Positions 1 to 12,244 of a stretch of DNA of 64,000 nucleotides are shown in pieces. Origin of the DNA: Cavia porcellus (Eukaryota > Chordata > Mammalia > Rodentia > Caviidae); assembly GCF_034190915.1 (NCBI RefSeq), contig NW_026947492.1, positions 15,320,001 to 15,384,000 of the forward strand, in the 5' to 3' direction. The position numbers were made by a program, and so were the translations under genes. Under the pieces are notes generated by a model. That model saw only the letters and a program-made list of their open reading frames with translations, was not told the origin of the DNA and ran no database searches. Each line of letters starts with the position of its first letter. Position 1 is the first letter of the stretch.

Positions 1-1415
1 GCGAAGTCTCTGCACCCTATAAGTGAGGGGAAACCTGCTCTCTGGGAAGAAGCAAACATGAATGAAACTTGGGTTTAGTTAAAGGACTTCTCGGTGTTCG
101 AGAGACACAAAATCAGGACTAGAGACTATCTTTAGGCCTGGCTGTAGGTCTTTCTCTTTTCTTCTTTTCCTTCTGGCGGGAAAGAGGCAGAAGAACAGCC
201 GGCAGTCTGTCCTGGTTGATGCATTCCTGGATTTGTTTCGCAGTGGATCCCGGCCGAGCCTGCTCCCTGGAGTTGGGGTGAGCGCTGGTTGACTCAGGGA
301 ATCCCGCAGGCTAGCAGAGCTCCCCGCCGCTTTCCTAGAAGCTCAGTCCGAGCAGGGTGAGAGGAGCACTCCAGCAGCTGCCCAGTTTGGGAGCTGTTTA
401 AAGCATCTCTCAAAAACGACCTTCGATTTGCGTGTTTTTTCCCACTAGATGAGGCAGGGTGTGGAGATTCCCCTGGAACCACGTTTGCAGCGACAAGAAC
501 AGCACCTCATCCTCCAGGGTGACTGTTACCAAGGAGACGGTTGGAGTCTCCCCAGGGACGCACCGGCTGGTTGTGGACTCTGGAGGCTCTGGGCTTGTGC
601 CCAGCAGGACCCTCTCCAGCCGCAATGCCTTCCTTTTCCTTTCTTTTAACCTTGCTCTGGGCCTTACTATTCCTGTTGGCCACCAGAAGGGAACAGCTCT
701 GCCACTTTCCAGCAAGTGGAGGCACAAAGCTGGCTGAACACCTCAGAGGTGGGGAAGCAGTGAACCCAGTTTTCATTCACGTAAGCCTGACCAAGGAGGA
801 GGAGGATACACTGTGAGAGGGTTTTAGGTTGGGTTCACTATAAAACCATTTGGCTGTAAATTTATTTTCCAAATTCAGCTGAGCACGTCTAGTGAATATC
901 CTAAGCCACTTCAAGGAGCTTCGTTTTCTCGCTTTTTTCTCCATTTCTACTCATTTTCCAGAAGTTTTGAAAAGAAACCGTATTCCAGTAAAATTAAGAA
1001 AACTTACCTCCTTGGAAAGACAGAATTAGGGTGCAGCCCAGGCGAGCTCATGCCCAGCTAGCCAGGCCTTTGGGAGCCTGGGAAGCAACCATATAAACAT
1101 ACAGTGCCCTGGCTAAATTCGCCGGAACTGGGGATGTGGGCAGGATTGAGGAGAGCCGCTGAGCGAGCCAGGCATCGGGAGGGCTCCACTGTCGCATCTG
1201 GTGCCCTGCTCTGCACTCCGCAAATACCTGCACTAAGAACAAATTCATGGGGAAGTGTTTGTGGGAAGACTTGCCCGTTGGAAAGAGATATTCTCCCCCA
1301 CCCTGAAGGATAAGCTTGTAGAAGGACAGGCAGATGAGGGGGTCTTCCTGGTCCTGTCTTTGCCCTAAACTTCAGTTTATTTGTATTCCAGAAAACCTAT
1401 CAGAAAAACAGAGTT
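1..1415. other. Intergenic, no supported gene
   Basis: The DNA is moderately GC-rich and mostly free of recognisable repeats. A short plus-strand frame at 625-816 starts with a hydrophobic stretch (MPSFSFLLTLLWALLFLL), but nothing else supports a gene. The stretch could be upstream DNA of the neighbouring gene beyond the left edge. Confidence 0.4.
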
Positions 1416-1419
1416 CATT

Positions 1420-1575
1420 CTAAATATTAATAATGATAATCCTAGGCAATGACAATTTATTTAACTTTTACAATAACCTTGTGAGGTAAGTCTCATTATG
1501 ATTATGCCCATTTTACAGATGAGACTGAGTAATCTGTTTCAGGGCCCTCAGCTGCTAAAATCAAAGCCCTGACTG
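1420..1575 (-). repeat. MIR SINE remnant
   Basis: Carries the antisense MIR core: CTTGTGAGGTAAGT, then CCCATTTTACAGATGAGAC. Old and diverged. Confidence 0.75.
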
Positions 1576-2479
1576 TGCCTGCTTTGAGTGGGACTCCATG
1601 GATTCCACAATCAGCAGTGCTTTTACCCACAACTTTACTCTTAGGGATAAAGCAGCTTATTTTCCTCTTCTGGTGGTTGAAATATTTCCCATACACAGCG
1701 CAGATGATAGTAAACTCCCTGGATGCCAGAGAGACCACAAGTCATCTGATGACTTATACAGATTAATGAAAAGTGATCTCAAACATCTTTCTAGGTAAAA
1801 GGTTTAATCTTCTGAGTTCCAGTTAACTCGAATCTGTCATCTGCTTTTAGTACTGGACAGTGATTCAAATATATTGATTCAGTTCCCACGGGGTAGAAAG
1901 CATTGGGTCACTGCCATGGCTGTGCTCTTTGTCCTCAAGGATCTTATCATGTACCTGGGCAAAAGAAGCTAATAACAATAACACTGAAGTACTGTTGATT
2001 TTTTTTTTAACAGTGGAATAGTTTTATAATGAGTCCAATAAGGCTCCCTTCATTCCCTGTCCCATCCTTTTATTATGCACTCGCTTTTGCATAATAAAGA
2101 CTATGTTCTATTCACTTCTACACCTTTGTGCTTCTGAGCTTGTTTTTTAGGCCATGAGGGTGCTGGTCCTGCACAAGGAAAGCTGGAGTACCAGTGAAGT
2201 ACCACCTTATACAGCAAGGACTTGGTTAATGAGGAGCCCGGCCTCCTGGCCTCCTGCAATCCTGTCTGTATCGTGTCTCTGAGTTACACAGAGCTTGAGG
2301 CACAGCAGCCCTCAGTGGTGAACTGTTCAATTATACACTCATTAGTGGCTCCATTTTTCTCCCCATCTCACTCATCTACTCCCCTATCTCCTAAGTAAAC
2401 TGTAGATGTTCAAACTTGACTTAGGATTTGCTACATGGGGAGCCCCACTAACATGCCTTCTCCCCAATCTCAGTTCACA

Positions 2480-2905
2480 CCCCCACTTTCCCTCCTTATA
2501 CGCCAGCCTGCTGGATTTCCAGTGTTTTCAGCCCCTCTGTCGGTGTTCACACCTGCTGTTCTTTCTCTTTGAGATGCTTTTTCCTCCCTTACTTTACAGG
2601 ATTAACTCTAATTTGTCATTCCTATGCTTAAATGTCACTCTGAAGAAAAGGTCTTTCATCTCCCAAGTGACATTCATCTTCCGCATTGCATCCTGGGCTT
2701 TACATTTACAGCATTTATCATCTTTTGTCACAGTGCAGCCATCTGTGAATTTGCTGATGTCTGTGGTGGGCTTCCTGCGTGACTGTAAGCTCCCACACGA
2801 CTGTACACATAGATTTTTTTCTTCACTATTTTGTATCTAGAGTTTAGTATGGCATCTGGAAAACAGTCTGTATTTAATATAGATTTGTTGGATGAATGAA
2901 AAAAG
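2480..2905 (-). repeat. LINE-2 remnant
   Basis: Antisense L2 3' end: CACACCTGCTGTTCTTTCTC, then AAATGTCACTCTGAAGA, and the TTGTTGGATGAATGAA terminus near 2887-2901. DNA on either side (1576-2479, 2906-3545) shows nothing I recognise. Confidence 0.75.
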
Positions 2906-3545
2906 ACCAGAATATAAAATAATTTGAGGATAATTATGTAGAATTCTGACACTTGAGAACTTGAGGAGCATTTGGTGTGGGACTGTCCTCAGCCTGAGAA
3001 AGAAGTAGGATTTCATGCCTGGCATTGGGCGAGGTCTTCTAATGATGGGCAGTAACATAAGGCAGTCTGAGCACCTATCAATCTTTGCAAAGACTGGTTT
3101 TAAAAATTGGAAGGAGTATAAAGCTCTGAGAGTGTAGGCATCTTTCTCATAGCCACAAAGTAATCGTTCTTTAACTGAATTCTTCCTTGTATCAAAGTGT
3201 ATTCTCTTTTTAGCAGTACTTTAAGATGTGGGTATTAATAATATAAATTGTCGGATGAAGAAGTATGGATGGATTAGAGCACATCATCATCATTCCCAGG
3301 GTGGGGTGGAGGCATCTGACCCAGTGATTATAACCCATGCATACTTTGTGTTGTATCATCCAGGATGAGCTGAGAGAGTTCTGAGCAGAGAAAATTGCCT
3401 AGCAGCCCAGAGACTCTGTTTTCATATCTGTGAAGATGGTGATCATGACATTTCTTTGGATCATTTGAGATTCAAATATGAAAACATATTTGAAAGTGAT
3501 TTCTGAATGTCTAGATTCCTTACAGACACAAATTATTTCATCTTG

Positions 3546-3668
3546 GGGGCTGGGGATTTAGCTCAGTGGCATAAGTACCTGCCTTGCAAGCAGGCAGTTG
3601 TGAGTTCGATTCCTGGTACCGATAAAAAGGAAAAAGACAAAAAAAAAAAAACAAAAAAAAACCAAACT
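3546..3668 (+). mobile_element. ID-type SINE
   Basis: Starts GGGGCTGGGGATTTAGCTCA, with B box GAGTTCGATTC and an A-rich tail. Derived from tRNA-Ala; internal Pol III promoter boxes intact. Confidence 0.9.
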
Positions 3669-4765
3669 TGTTTCCTCTTTCTCAGTATCTCCTGAAGTCT
3701 CTCTGCATGCATATCTTATGAGATAGCGAAGAGTTCTATGCCTCGAGAAAAGTTTCATGCCTTTGGTACTGCTATGGAATGAGGCACACAAAGGATAATA
3801 AAAAATAATCCTATAATCTGTGATGACCTACTGAAATCAAACCAGAAAGGAAGGTCCAGGAAAACCCTTTCATGGATTATGTGAAGAAAATTTCTTAATC
3901 TAAAGTTTTTTGCACTTTAAAAAATTGAATTTTATAGAGATAAAAAACTGATGATGGTTAGCAAAAAATATCCAAGACTAGATTCCTTAGAGATTGAATC
4001 GTAACTTTCTTTGCTTTTTGCTTAATAAATATTTAAAGTATGGAATAGAAAAATGGGAAACACCTAAGAGTTTACTGGAGTGAAAAGCGAGCCAAGTGAT
4101 AACATTCCCTTTTGCTCAATTCTCAGGTCTACACGTTTCTCAGTAACAGAGTTGCATACATTGGCTGACCACATGCAGTTGGCATTACCTGCTTTGTCTT
4201 ATTCCCAGGAGATCATTTCCATGGTCTTCTTTGGGTTTGCCCTTCAGGGCTCTTGTTTCCAACTGCATACTCCTAGAGAGCTGTGTACTACATAAATTTG
4301 GTCAATGTAGGAACTATATTCCCGAGAATTCCCTGCCCTGTGCAATTTTCAGTTTAGAGATATCTAAAAAATTTGCATGAGATTTGAGAGGTCAAAGTGG
4401 AGGAGATGCTATTGCACTCAGAAGTTCATCATAGTCAAAAATGTCAGATGGGCAGAGACAGATGGTTGAGGTAGGGCAGCTGGCTCTTGGGTGCCCTTGC
4501 TCTGCACCCCATTTATCTTCCAGACTGCTGCCCCTGATAATCAACAATAGCACCCTGAGGCTATGAATAACATAGAGGCAACAGTTTCTCATAGACTCTA
4601 TGCACATCTCCCTTTCATGCACCTACTTTTATCTGGGTGTATGTTCTGTTTCTCAGAATTCCCTGCAAGTCTGAATTTGTCCATTAGCAGCAGTGCTTTG
4701 GGAATGCTGCCATAGTGACATTTTTCTGATTTTCCAACTCCCCTGTCCAGATCTTCATTTCCTAA
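3669..4765. other. Intergenic, nothing recognised
   Basis: AT-rich DNA with short random frames only. No repeat family or exon was recognised. Confidence 0.4.
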
Positions 4766-4780
4766 GCGCCTTCCATTTTT

Positions 4781-4890
4781 TTTTTTTTTTTTTTTTTTCT
4801 TTTTCGTTTTTATCGGTACCAGGGATCGAACTCATGACTGCCTGCTTGCAAGGCAGGTGCTTATGCCGCTGAGCTAAATAACCAGCCCCC
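4781..4890 (-). mobile_element. ID-type SINE with target duplication
   Basis: Minus-strand ID flanked by the 15-bp TSD GCGCCTTCCATTTTT at 4766-4780 and 4891-4905. Its poly(A) reads as a long T-run on the plus strand. Confidence 0.92.
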
Positions 4891-5035
4891 GCGCCTTCCA
4901 TTTTTGTGTCTTGCTCCTATGATAAAGTTTAGCAACGTCCAATTCCTCTAATATATCTCTATCTCCATAATACCTTTGCTTTCTTTCTCTGACTGAACTT
5001 ATACTTTATTGCTGTTGGATGTGGATCTAGAGGAA

Positions 5036-5265
5036 TGGATCTTGAAGGCTGAGAATCTGAACTGCTTCACCTTGAGGGGGCATTCTAGGTTTAAACAATA
5101 ACATCCTATCCGTGGACCCCAAGTTTGTATGTGTCTGATTATGCAAAATGTATTTAGTTAATCTCTAAAAGTTACCAAATTCTTAGCAGTTCCTGAAATG
5201 CTGAAACATCCAAGTCCAAAATCTGAATTGTTTCTCTAACGTAAAGCCATCAGTGACTATGTTGT
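5036..5265 (+). repeat. Copy A of an unassigned three-copy local repeat
   Basis: Shares a collinear, diverged sequence with 6617-6850. Anchors are GACCCCAAGTTTGTATGTGT, AAAATGTATTTAGTTAATCT, and GTTACCAAATTCTTAGCAG. The family was not recognised. Flanking DNA from 4906 and to 5740 shows nothing else. Confidence 0.6.
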
Positions 5266-5739
5266 TAAAGGTAAATTAAATGCTAGTTAGTCAAGGAAAT
5301 GTAATGGCAAAATAATTAGTCATCATCTGTGATTACTTGGCATGATGTGTTTACAGAAAATAAGGCTTCAGATGGTCAAGGAGATGTTGCCACCGAGCAT
5401 TGAAATGTAAACAGAGAGCTGTGTACGGATTTCTTTTCCTTAAGTCCACTGGAGGATATACAGAAGGAAAATAGGTCAGGGGTTACATTCCCAGCTTATG
5501 TCCACATCAAGAACCAAAGAGTATGTGTGACATCCCTGAATAAATCTTTATCTCTTAAAGCCTGAAAATTGAAATTTCTGAAATCCTCTAGGTGTTTATG
5601 TTACAACATAAGGAGTCTTCTCCATCAGCATCCTAACTTTATCTTCAGAGACTGTGAAGCTTTGATTTCAATCAAAGAGGGCCCTGAAAATTAGGTTTGG
5701 GACATGTTGAGAATGTCTGATAAAAGTGAAGATATTTGT

Positions 5740-6550
5740 TATGGTTCGATAACTAGTGGTCAACTTAACACCAGCTGGATTACATCAGCATGCACTGAGA
5801 GAAGATGCTCCACCTGAGGAGGGTTACCAGGATTAATAGGTGGAGAAGAGAGGTGTGGAGAGGGATTGAGGCGTTATAGAGGCATTGTTAGTTCTCCTAC
5901 AAGTTGCTGTCTGAGCTGTTGGTTCTCCTGGAGAAGCTTTGGTCTTCACATCGAGCATTGCTTCCTGGCTCCCGAGGGGAAGACATGTGCTGCCTGGTCT
6001 CCAGGGTGAACTCGTCACGCTGCTTCCTGGCACGTTCCCGACTGTGCTTGTCGTCGGAGGAGCTCGGGGCCTCCGTGTCGCTGAGGACAGCTGTGGTTCC
6101 TTTCAGGACAGCCCTGCTCTTTGTTGTGAGTGTGACTTCTCGGCTCCAGTGTAGAACCCTCATCCCACTAGCACAGCTCCTTCATCCTGCTGGCATAGAC
6201 TTTCTGGCTTCCACCGCTGACCCTTGGGTCTTCCTGGCACGAATCCGTAAAAGAGACTGGTGTGAGTCCTTATGGGCCCTGGACTTCCAGTTGGACTCGT
6301 GGAGGCGTTGTCCTGAGCTCTGGGTTTTTATCTGGACTCATGTGGGACATTGCCGTGGGGTTTAGGCTCTTGACTTAAATAATCTATGTCGTTGGTGTTG
6401 CGTTGAGAATGCGGATTTCCTGCATTCTCCTGTGTTAACTTTCAGTGACCATTATAAAAATATTATAAACTCCATGTCCTGACCTGAATTGTTCTCTGTG
6501 TACAACCCCAGACTACAACAATATTAAAGCCAAAAATTCTGTGGAGTCTC
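5740..6550. other. CpG-rich block of unknown origin
   Basis: The GC and CpG content stands out from the AT-rich flanks, with many CpG between about 5950 and 6360. Frames open on both strands (5904-6365 plus, 5897-6163 minus), but neither resembles a protein I know. It lies between copies A and B of the local repeat. It may be a relatively young insertion of an unrecognised element. Confidence 0.45.
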
Positions 6551-6616
6551 TTTATTTGGAGAAATAGATTTCCCCTCTATTAGTCACATCCCCATACAGA
6601 GGAAAAAAAAAAGTAC

Positions 6617-6850
6617 ATTTAGCTGTAAACTCATCAGTGGATTAATCTAATTCTATGGCTTCTGAATGCAGACCTTGAGAGGACATTTTAGATTTAAATA
6701 ATAACATTCTATCCATGGTCCCCAAGCTTATATGTGTCAGATGATGTAAAATGTATTTAATTAATCTCTAAGAGTTACCAAATTCTTAACAGCTCCAGAA
6801 ATGCTGAAAAGTCCAAGTCCAAGCCCAAAATTTCCTCTAAGATTTAAGGC
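6617..6850 (+). repeat. Copy B of the unassigned three-copy local repeat
   Basis: Matches copy A through GTCCCCAAGCTTATATGTGT, AAATGTATTTAATTAATCTC, and GTTACCAAATTCTTAACAG. Its left end also matches copy C (a CATTTAG..GT.AACTCAT stretch, then ACATTTTAGATTTA). Confidence 0.6.
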
Positions 6851-8350
6851 AAATTCTTAACTGTGAGCGCCTATGAAAATAAAAAAAGAAAATTCAGTAC
6901 TTTCAATTTACAATGGCACTGGGTAAACATTCCCATTTCAAAAGGAATGGGAAATAGAAAGGAATTGCACAAAAATGAGACCAGAACACAGGAGAGTCAG
7001 TATCAAATACTGGAGCTCTGTGTCTGAATCCTGGAGCTCTGTGTCCAGAACCCAGCCCCAGCAGCCCTACCCTTCCACATGCAGCTCAATGGCTTTCCTT
7101 CTGTGGCTCTCCTTGACAGAGGTTTTGCATTTTTGACATCTCCGGTTTCCTGGGATCTCCATCATGGGTTTGGCTTTACTTTTACAGCTTTAAACATTAC
7201 CCTCTCCAGGGACCTTGCTATAGACTATTACCCTGTCATACATTTTTTGCCTGGCCTCCCACACTTTTTATTGAGATCTTGGATGGAACCCTCCATCCTG
7301 CAAGTCTAAAAACTAGCACCACGTGGATGATACCAAGCTTGAGCAATAGCCTGTCTCCTTTGGACCACTGTTTTAGCAGATTCTGGGTGCTCAGGTGACT
7401 GAATTTGGGGATATACTTTCCTATGCAGCCCGAATAAGTAGGGCATCATGGGGCTCTTTTTAAAAGAAAAGTCATTTAAAAGGAGTTTACACTTTTATAC
7501 CCTTGAGCCTGGTCTGGTCTGGTCAGTATTTTGTGGTTTCAGTACAAAGTTCTTGGCTTTTTACAAAAATGGCTCTCATCATTTCAGCAACCTTACTTTT
7601 TGCCAACATGCAAAATATTTCCATCTTTCAGCTGTACTTTTTGGTACAAATTCTTACTGTATGTTGGGCTAAAAACAGCCAACAGTTTGCCTGACACAGT
7701 CTGAATGTTGGGCTGCCTTGACAGTTATCTGTTAGATTAAGTAATCCACCAGCTTTAAATTTAGCCTCATGCAAAATCATAGGGCACGAATGAAACACAG
7801 AATTTCCCTGACAGAATGAAACTCATCTGACCACTAAGCCAGTTTTCAACAGAGTCTATATTACCAGCTGAAATTCACGAGCCTGGCCTCTGCTGTCCAC
7901 ATTCACCACTGCAGTTTGGTCTTCTGAGCTTGCACCTGACACATCCATCAGGCTCTGTTGACAACATTTTATTTGTTTGTGTTTTCAAAGTTTTTAAAAA
8001 CTACTATCACCAACCGTTTCTATAAGCATTGGAACCACATGATCAAGTACTGTCATAGTAACAGCCTCATTCTTGGTACCAGTTTTGTGTATTTGTCACT
8101 TTCCCCTATTGGGATGAAACATCTGACACTTGGAACTTAGACACCTTTCATTTGGTTTCAGGTTTCAGAAGGTTCAGCGTGGGGTTCACCCTCTCCAAGG
8201 CAGAAATGGCACAGTGGGAGGGTCTGGCGGAGAAAAGATGCTCAGTTCATGGTGATCAAAGAGCAGAGAGGGAAGGGATGAGCTGGGGACCCAAGTACAC
8301 CCTTCCCCAGATCATATTACAGTGCCCACCCTCTCATGTTCACCCCCCCC
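6851..8350. other. Intergenic, nothing recognised
   Basis: Mixed AT-rich DNA. A small imperfect tandem (CTGGAGCTCTGTGTC twice, 7013-7050) is the only structure seen. Confidence 0.4.
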
Positions 8351-8354
8351 AGCA

Positions 8355-8500
8355 ATGCATTTAGTTATGAACTCATTAATGGTTCAATCTGCTGATGAGC
8401 AAAGTAGCTTCATGATACAATCAGCTTCCAAAAGCTTCTGCGCACATGGGACTTTGTGGGGACACTTTAGATTTACACAGACCCCCTCATTGTCTGAAGA
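8355..8500 (+). repeat. Copy C of the unassigned local repeat (partial)
   Basis: Shares CATTTAGTTATGAACTCATT and GGGGACACTTTAGATTTACA with the left end of copy B, then diverges. The block 8501-9149 that follows is AT-rich with no recognised element beyond a 9-bp-arm palindrome near 8517-8536. Confidence 0.5.
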
Positions 8501-9149
8501 ACTCAAGACTTCCTGAAGTCTTCCTGAAGACTTCTCCAGCAGTACCTGTCTCGTATGACAAGACTCATCCTTCTCAGGACTCACCTTGGCATCTCTCATC
8601 ACCTCTAGATCTCTATATGGACTCAAGTTCTGGATGGTCCAGTGCATTGGGTCCAACTATGACCCACAAAGTCACTACACATACATAATGTTAAAAGTTT
8701 CATGGTTGATTTTGTTTGTAAAATATTTACTAAATGAAGACTACATATATTCTAGGTGTACCACATGATCATTTGATGCACAGTTGAACTTTATCATCTG
8801 TGGGAGATTCATTCTAGGACTGATTGCCAAAATCCACACACAAGTTCCCTGCATAAAATAGCATAATATTTTCATATAACCTATGGACATTTTCCCACAC
8901 GCTTTAAATCATACCTCAATTACTTATAATAGCTCATATAATATACAGGGTAAATAGTTATTCTACTATATTGGTAAGAAAATAATTATAAGAAAGACTG
9001 TGTATTCAGTATAGACAGCATTTTTATTTTCTAAAAAACATTTCCTGCCCACGGTTAGCTGAATTTGTCACTACGACCCATAGATATGCAGACTAGCTCT
9101 GTGTACAGTATGTTATGATTAGCACAATGAAGTTAATGCTCGTATTCAT

Positions 9150-9280
9150 CACCGTTCTTTCTATTTTGAGACAACTTCTTCCCATGTAACCCAGGCTGGC
9201 TTAGAGCTCACTGTGGTCCTCTTGCCTCAGTCTCTAAGCGCCAGGATTATAGGTGTGTGCCACCATGCCCGGCTTACCAT
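9150..9280 (-). mobile_element. B1 SINE
   Basis: Antisense B1: GTAACCCAGGCTGGCTTAGA, GCCAGGATTATAGGTGTGTG, and the CACCATGCCCGGCT 5' end. Confidence 0.88.
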
Positions 9281-9389
9281 TATTCTGTACATTAGCTCTC
9301 TAAAGCTTGCTCATCTTGTGACTGACAGGTTTTGCTGCTTGGTCATGTCCCCCTGTTCTGTACTCCAGCACTCATCTTTGCTTTCTTTT

Positions 9390-9475
9390 TCTTTTCATTT
9401 TTTGGTGATGGAAATCAAATGCAGGACTTCTCATATTCTGAGCATGTTCTCTACTACTGAGCTAGGCCAAGCAGG
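9390..9475 (-). repeat. Degenerate ID-type SINE
   Basis: Antisense ID remnant: GGTGATGGAAATCAAATGCA, then CTACTACTGAGCTAGGC. Strongly diverged. Confidence 0.6.
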
Positions 9476-9868
9476 TCAACATTTTTTTAGTGAATTCATA
9501 AGACTTAATAATTGTCTCAAGTTTTACAATAAATTTGGAGATATGTTTGCAAATAGTCAGATCAGGGTGAATTTATTGGGCACAGTTAGAGTTTAGCTTG
9601 AAAGGCTGGAAGTAGCTCTAACTGTTTACTTTGGTGGTTGGTTCTGTGTATAATCCAGATGGCTCTGGAAAAATGGTTGTGTATCAGCATAAGCTCCTCA
9701 GTGGTGACGTTGCTTGAAGCTGCTGAAATAATCTATTAATGTGATTTTCTTTTTCATCCATCTTTCTATGTGACATCTCACCTTGAGAGATACAGAACTT
9801 GTGGACCTGTAGACAAAGAACTCCAGGTATAGTTTGTGGGAAGTTTCTACCTTTTAAAGGAAGAAGTC

Positions 9869-9949
9869 CAGCTGGGGGTACAGCTCAGAGGCATAAATGC
9901 CAGTGCGGAAGGGAAATGTCCCGAGTTCGATTTCTGATAAAAAAAAAAA
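9869..9949 (+). mobile_element. ID-type SINE with target duplication
   Basis: The 13-bp TSD AAAGGAAGAAGTC is at 9856-9868 and 9950-9962. The internal anticodon-arm region is altered, but the B box GAGTTCGATT is present. Confidence 0.88.
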
Positions 9950-9962
9950 AAAGGAAGAAGTC

Positions 9963-12240
9963 TATAAAGTTTAAGAAATCTGGGGGGAAGAAAGCAAGGG
10001 AAGAGAAAAAAGGAAACAAAGAAAGAAATAAGGGAAGGAGAGAGGGAGGACACTTTGGTGTCAGGGTCCCAGTCCCTCTCCCGTAGAGATAACCCTCCCT
10101 GGAGCCGGGAGAAGGGTGTACAGGATGGGGAGTGTCCTGGCATCAGGGATGCTGAAGCAGCAGACAAGTGTGAAGAAATCAGAGGGAGGAGAGCTCCCCG
10201 CAGAATGAGATTATAGGAAGTGCGGCTCAGAATCGAGCGGAAGAGCTGAAGCCACAAACCCAGAGTAGCATTTGTTATAAATACTGGAGATCCAGGATTT
10301 ATATCAAAAGTCAGTGACAGCATGGCTTCGTGTTAAAAGCTACCAGCTAAATTCCTATCTTATCTCTATTGTGAATATGACCTTTGTCTTCCAGCCAGGG
10401 ACTATTTTTTCCTTTTGAGAATAGTCATTATTTTAGAGTGAATCTTGGCCTTTTCAGCTCTAACATTCATTCATGCACTCAATCATTAACTCAGTTTTCA
10501 AACTTCTGTTGAGCACGGTCTGCATATGAGGCACTGCGCTTGGCACAGATGATACAAGGAGTAAGAAGCTTTGCTTTCAGAGACAGGCTAAGAAAAGTGA
10601 CGCACATTGTTTTTTAAACCCTGAACAGTACAATAATAGAGATACACAAACACTGTAAGGATGATTCCAATGAGAGAATAGACATGCATGCTAATCTCAG
10701 ATGTAAATCCGAGTTACTTTTTCTCTTTTGCATTCAGAGATACCTGTAAGCCAGTAATATTTGGGAGATAAATTACTCCTAGTAAGTAACTAAGATCTTC
10801 TTAGTGTTTAGAAAAATACATTATCTCAACAGTGAGTGGGTAAAAGGAAAACCTCTGGTCTAAAGTGTTTGTCATTTTTTGTGGCATAAATACTGCCACC
10901 AGGGCAATATTGAGCTACCAATGTGACACCCTCAGCCGTGGGAGGTGCCTGTGTTGGTCTCGTGGACAGACACAAGCTGCTTCAGCACCCAGGGGCCACT
11001 GCAGTGTGAGGGTGTCCCAAGAAGCCAAGGGTGGGCAGACAGGCTTCAGGAGGCTTATTTTCTGTTGTGTGCTTGGACACTGATCTTTTGGGGGAATCCT
11101 TCACCCCCGCGGCACAGCAAATCTTGGAGCAGAGGAAATGCAGCGCTTTCTGAGCCCCGAGCACCCTCATTCTTCCCTGGGAGTGGCTGGTCTGTCTTGG
11201 TCGCTGCTTGCAGTCACAACATTATAAAGTGAGACACTGCTTTGCCTGAAAGGGTTTCCATGGCAACTTCTCCCAGCAGGCAAAGAACCGGCACTCTAAG
11301 CCTCAGCTGAAGGTTGGGAGATAAAAATAAATCCTGATTAATCCAGGACTCATGTATGACTAAGACTTAAGAATCACCTGAAAACATAAAAACAGGCTGG
11401 GTGAATTTTCCCTATTTCCCTTGTCTTTCTTAAGAAAAATAAAACCCAATGAAAGTGAACTAATAAGCAGCCGAATTTCTGTGAGGCGATTTTACTGGTG
11501 GATTTTCTCTGGAAATGTCCCCTTCTTTGTACCTCATTTTGCAAGATTGTTGCCAGGGCCCAACAAAAAGATGGGGAACACGATCCCCGGTTCAGAGTGA
11601 CTGTCACATCCCTGAGATCCATGTGAGTCAGTGACACCTCTGTACTTCCTAATGTTATCATCCTAAAAAACACTTCTTTCAAGACACAGCAAGGCTCAAA
11701 TGAGGTCGCCGATATGGAACATCTGAGAAAAAAAGCCTCTATGCAAATGTAGGTTGCGATGATGGTGGGGGTTAATGTGCCTCTGGCTGCGGTGAGGTAG
11801 AGACTGGGAGGAGCGGGGCTGCTCTTGGGGCAGGCAGAAGCGTGGCTTTATCCTCAGACAGCGAGGCTCAGGAGACCAAAGCGCCAGCTTCTTTGGCTTA
11901 ACTAACAGCCCTTTAGATCCAGCCGTGTTGCTACAATTTCAGGGTTCATCTTTTCATGACTTTTAAAAGCCCTGGAGTCCACTTCTTTCGTTGAGCCTTT
12001 TATTTCGCTCCTGCAGGTTGCAGGGCGGTGACCTGTTCACCTCTGCTCTCTTTAGTTGCTGTCTTCTTTCAGGCTTTTGTTCCAGGCTTGTATGCACCTG
12101 CAGCATGGGGGAAAGGTTCTCTGACTGTCATGAAGGCAGACTAATAGGTCTTTATAATTTTGGAGAGGCGTGGGAGGTTTAAGCTTTATTTTGGATAAGT
12201 TGGTTAGTTTTTAAAGTTTATCTTTTAAATTTAGTTTTCC
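9963..12240. other. Intergenic with one L2-like remnant
   Basis: About 10465-10620 reads like old L2: ATTCATGCACTCAATCATT, CTTCTGTTGAGCACGGTCTG, GAGGCACTGCGCTTGGCACA. The rest, including 10620-12240, is single-copy-looking DNA with short frames and no supported gene. Confidence 0.45.
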
Positions 12241-12244
12241 GGTT

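Noticed and set aside
3546..3620. tRNA gene (A and B boxes present)
   Set aside because: It is one of many near-identical ID SINEs with A-tails. The anticodon arm does not fold as a functional tRNA, and copies are dispersed.
5897..6365. Overlapping frames in the CpG-rich block as a retrogene
   Set aside because: No match to a protein family I know, no poly(A) tail or target duplication found; kept only as a compositional anomaly.
9847..10323. 158-codon minus-strand frame
   Set aside because: It reads through an ID SINE and its flanking duplication and has no domain.
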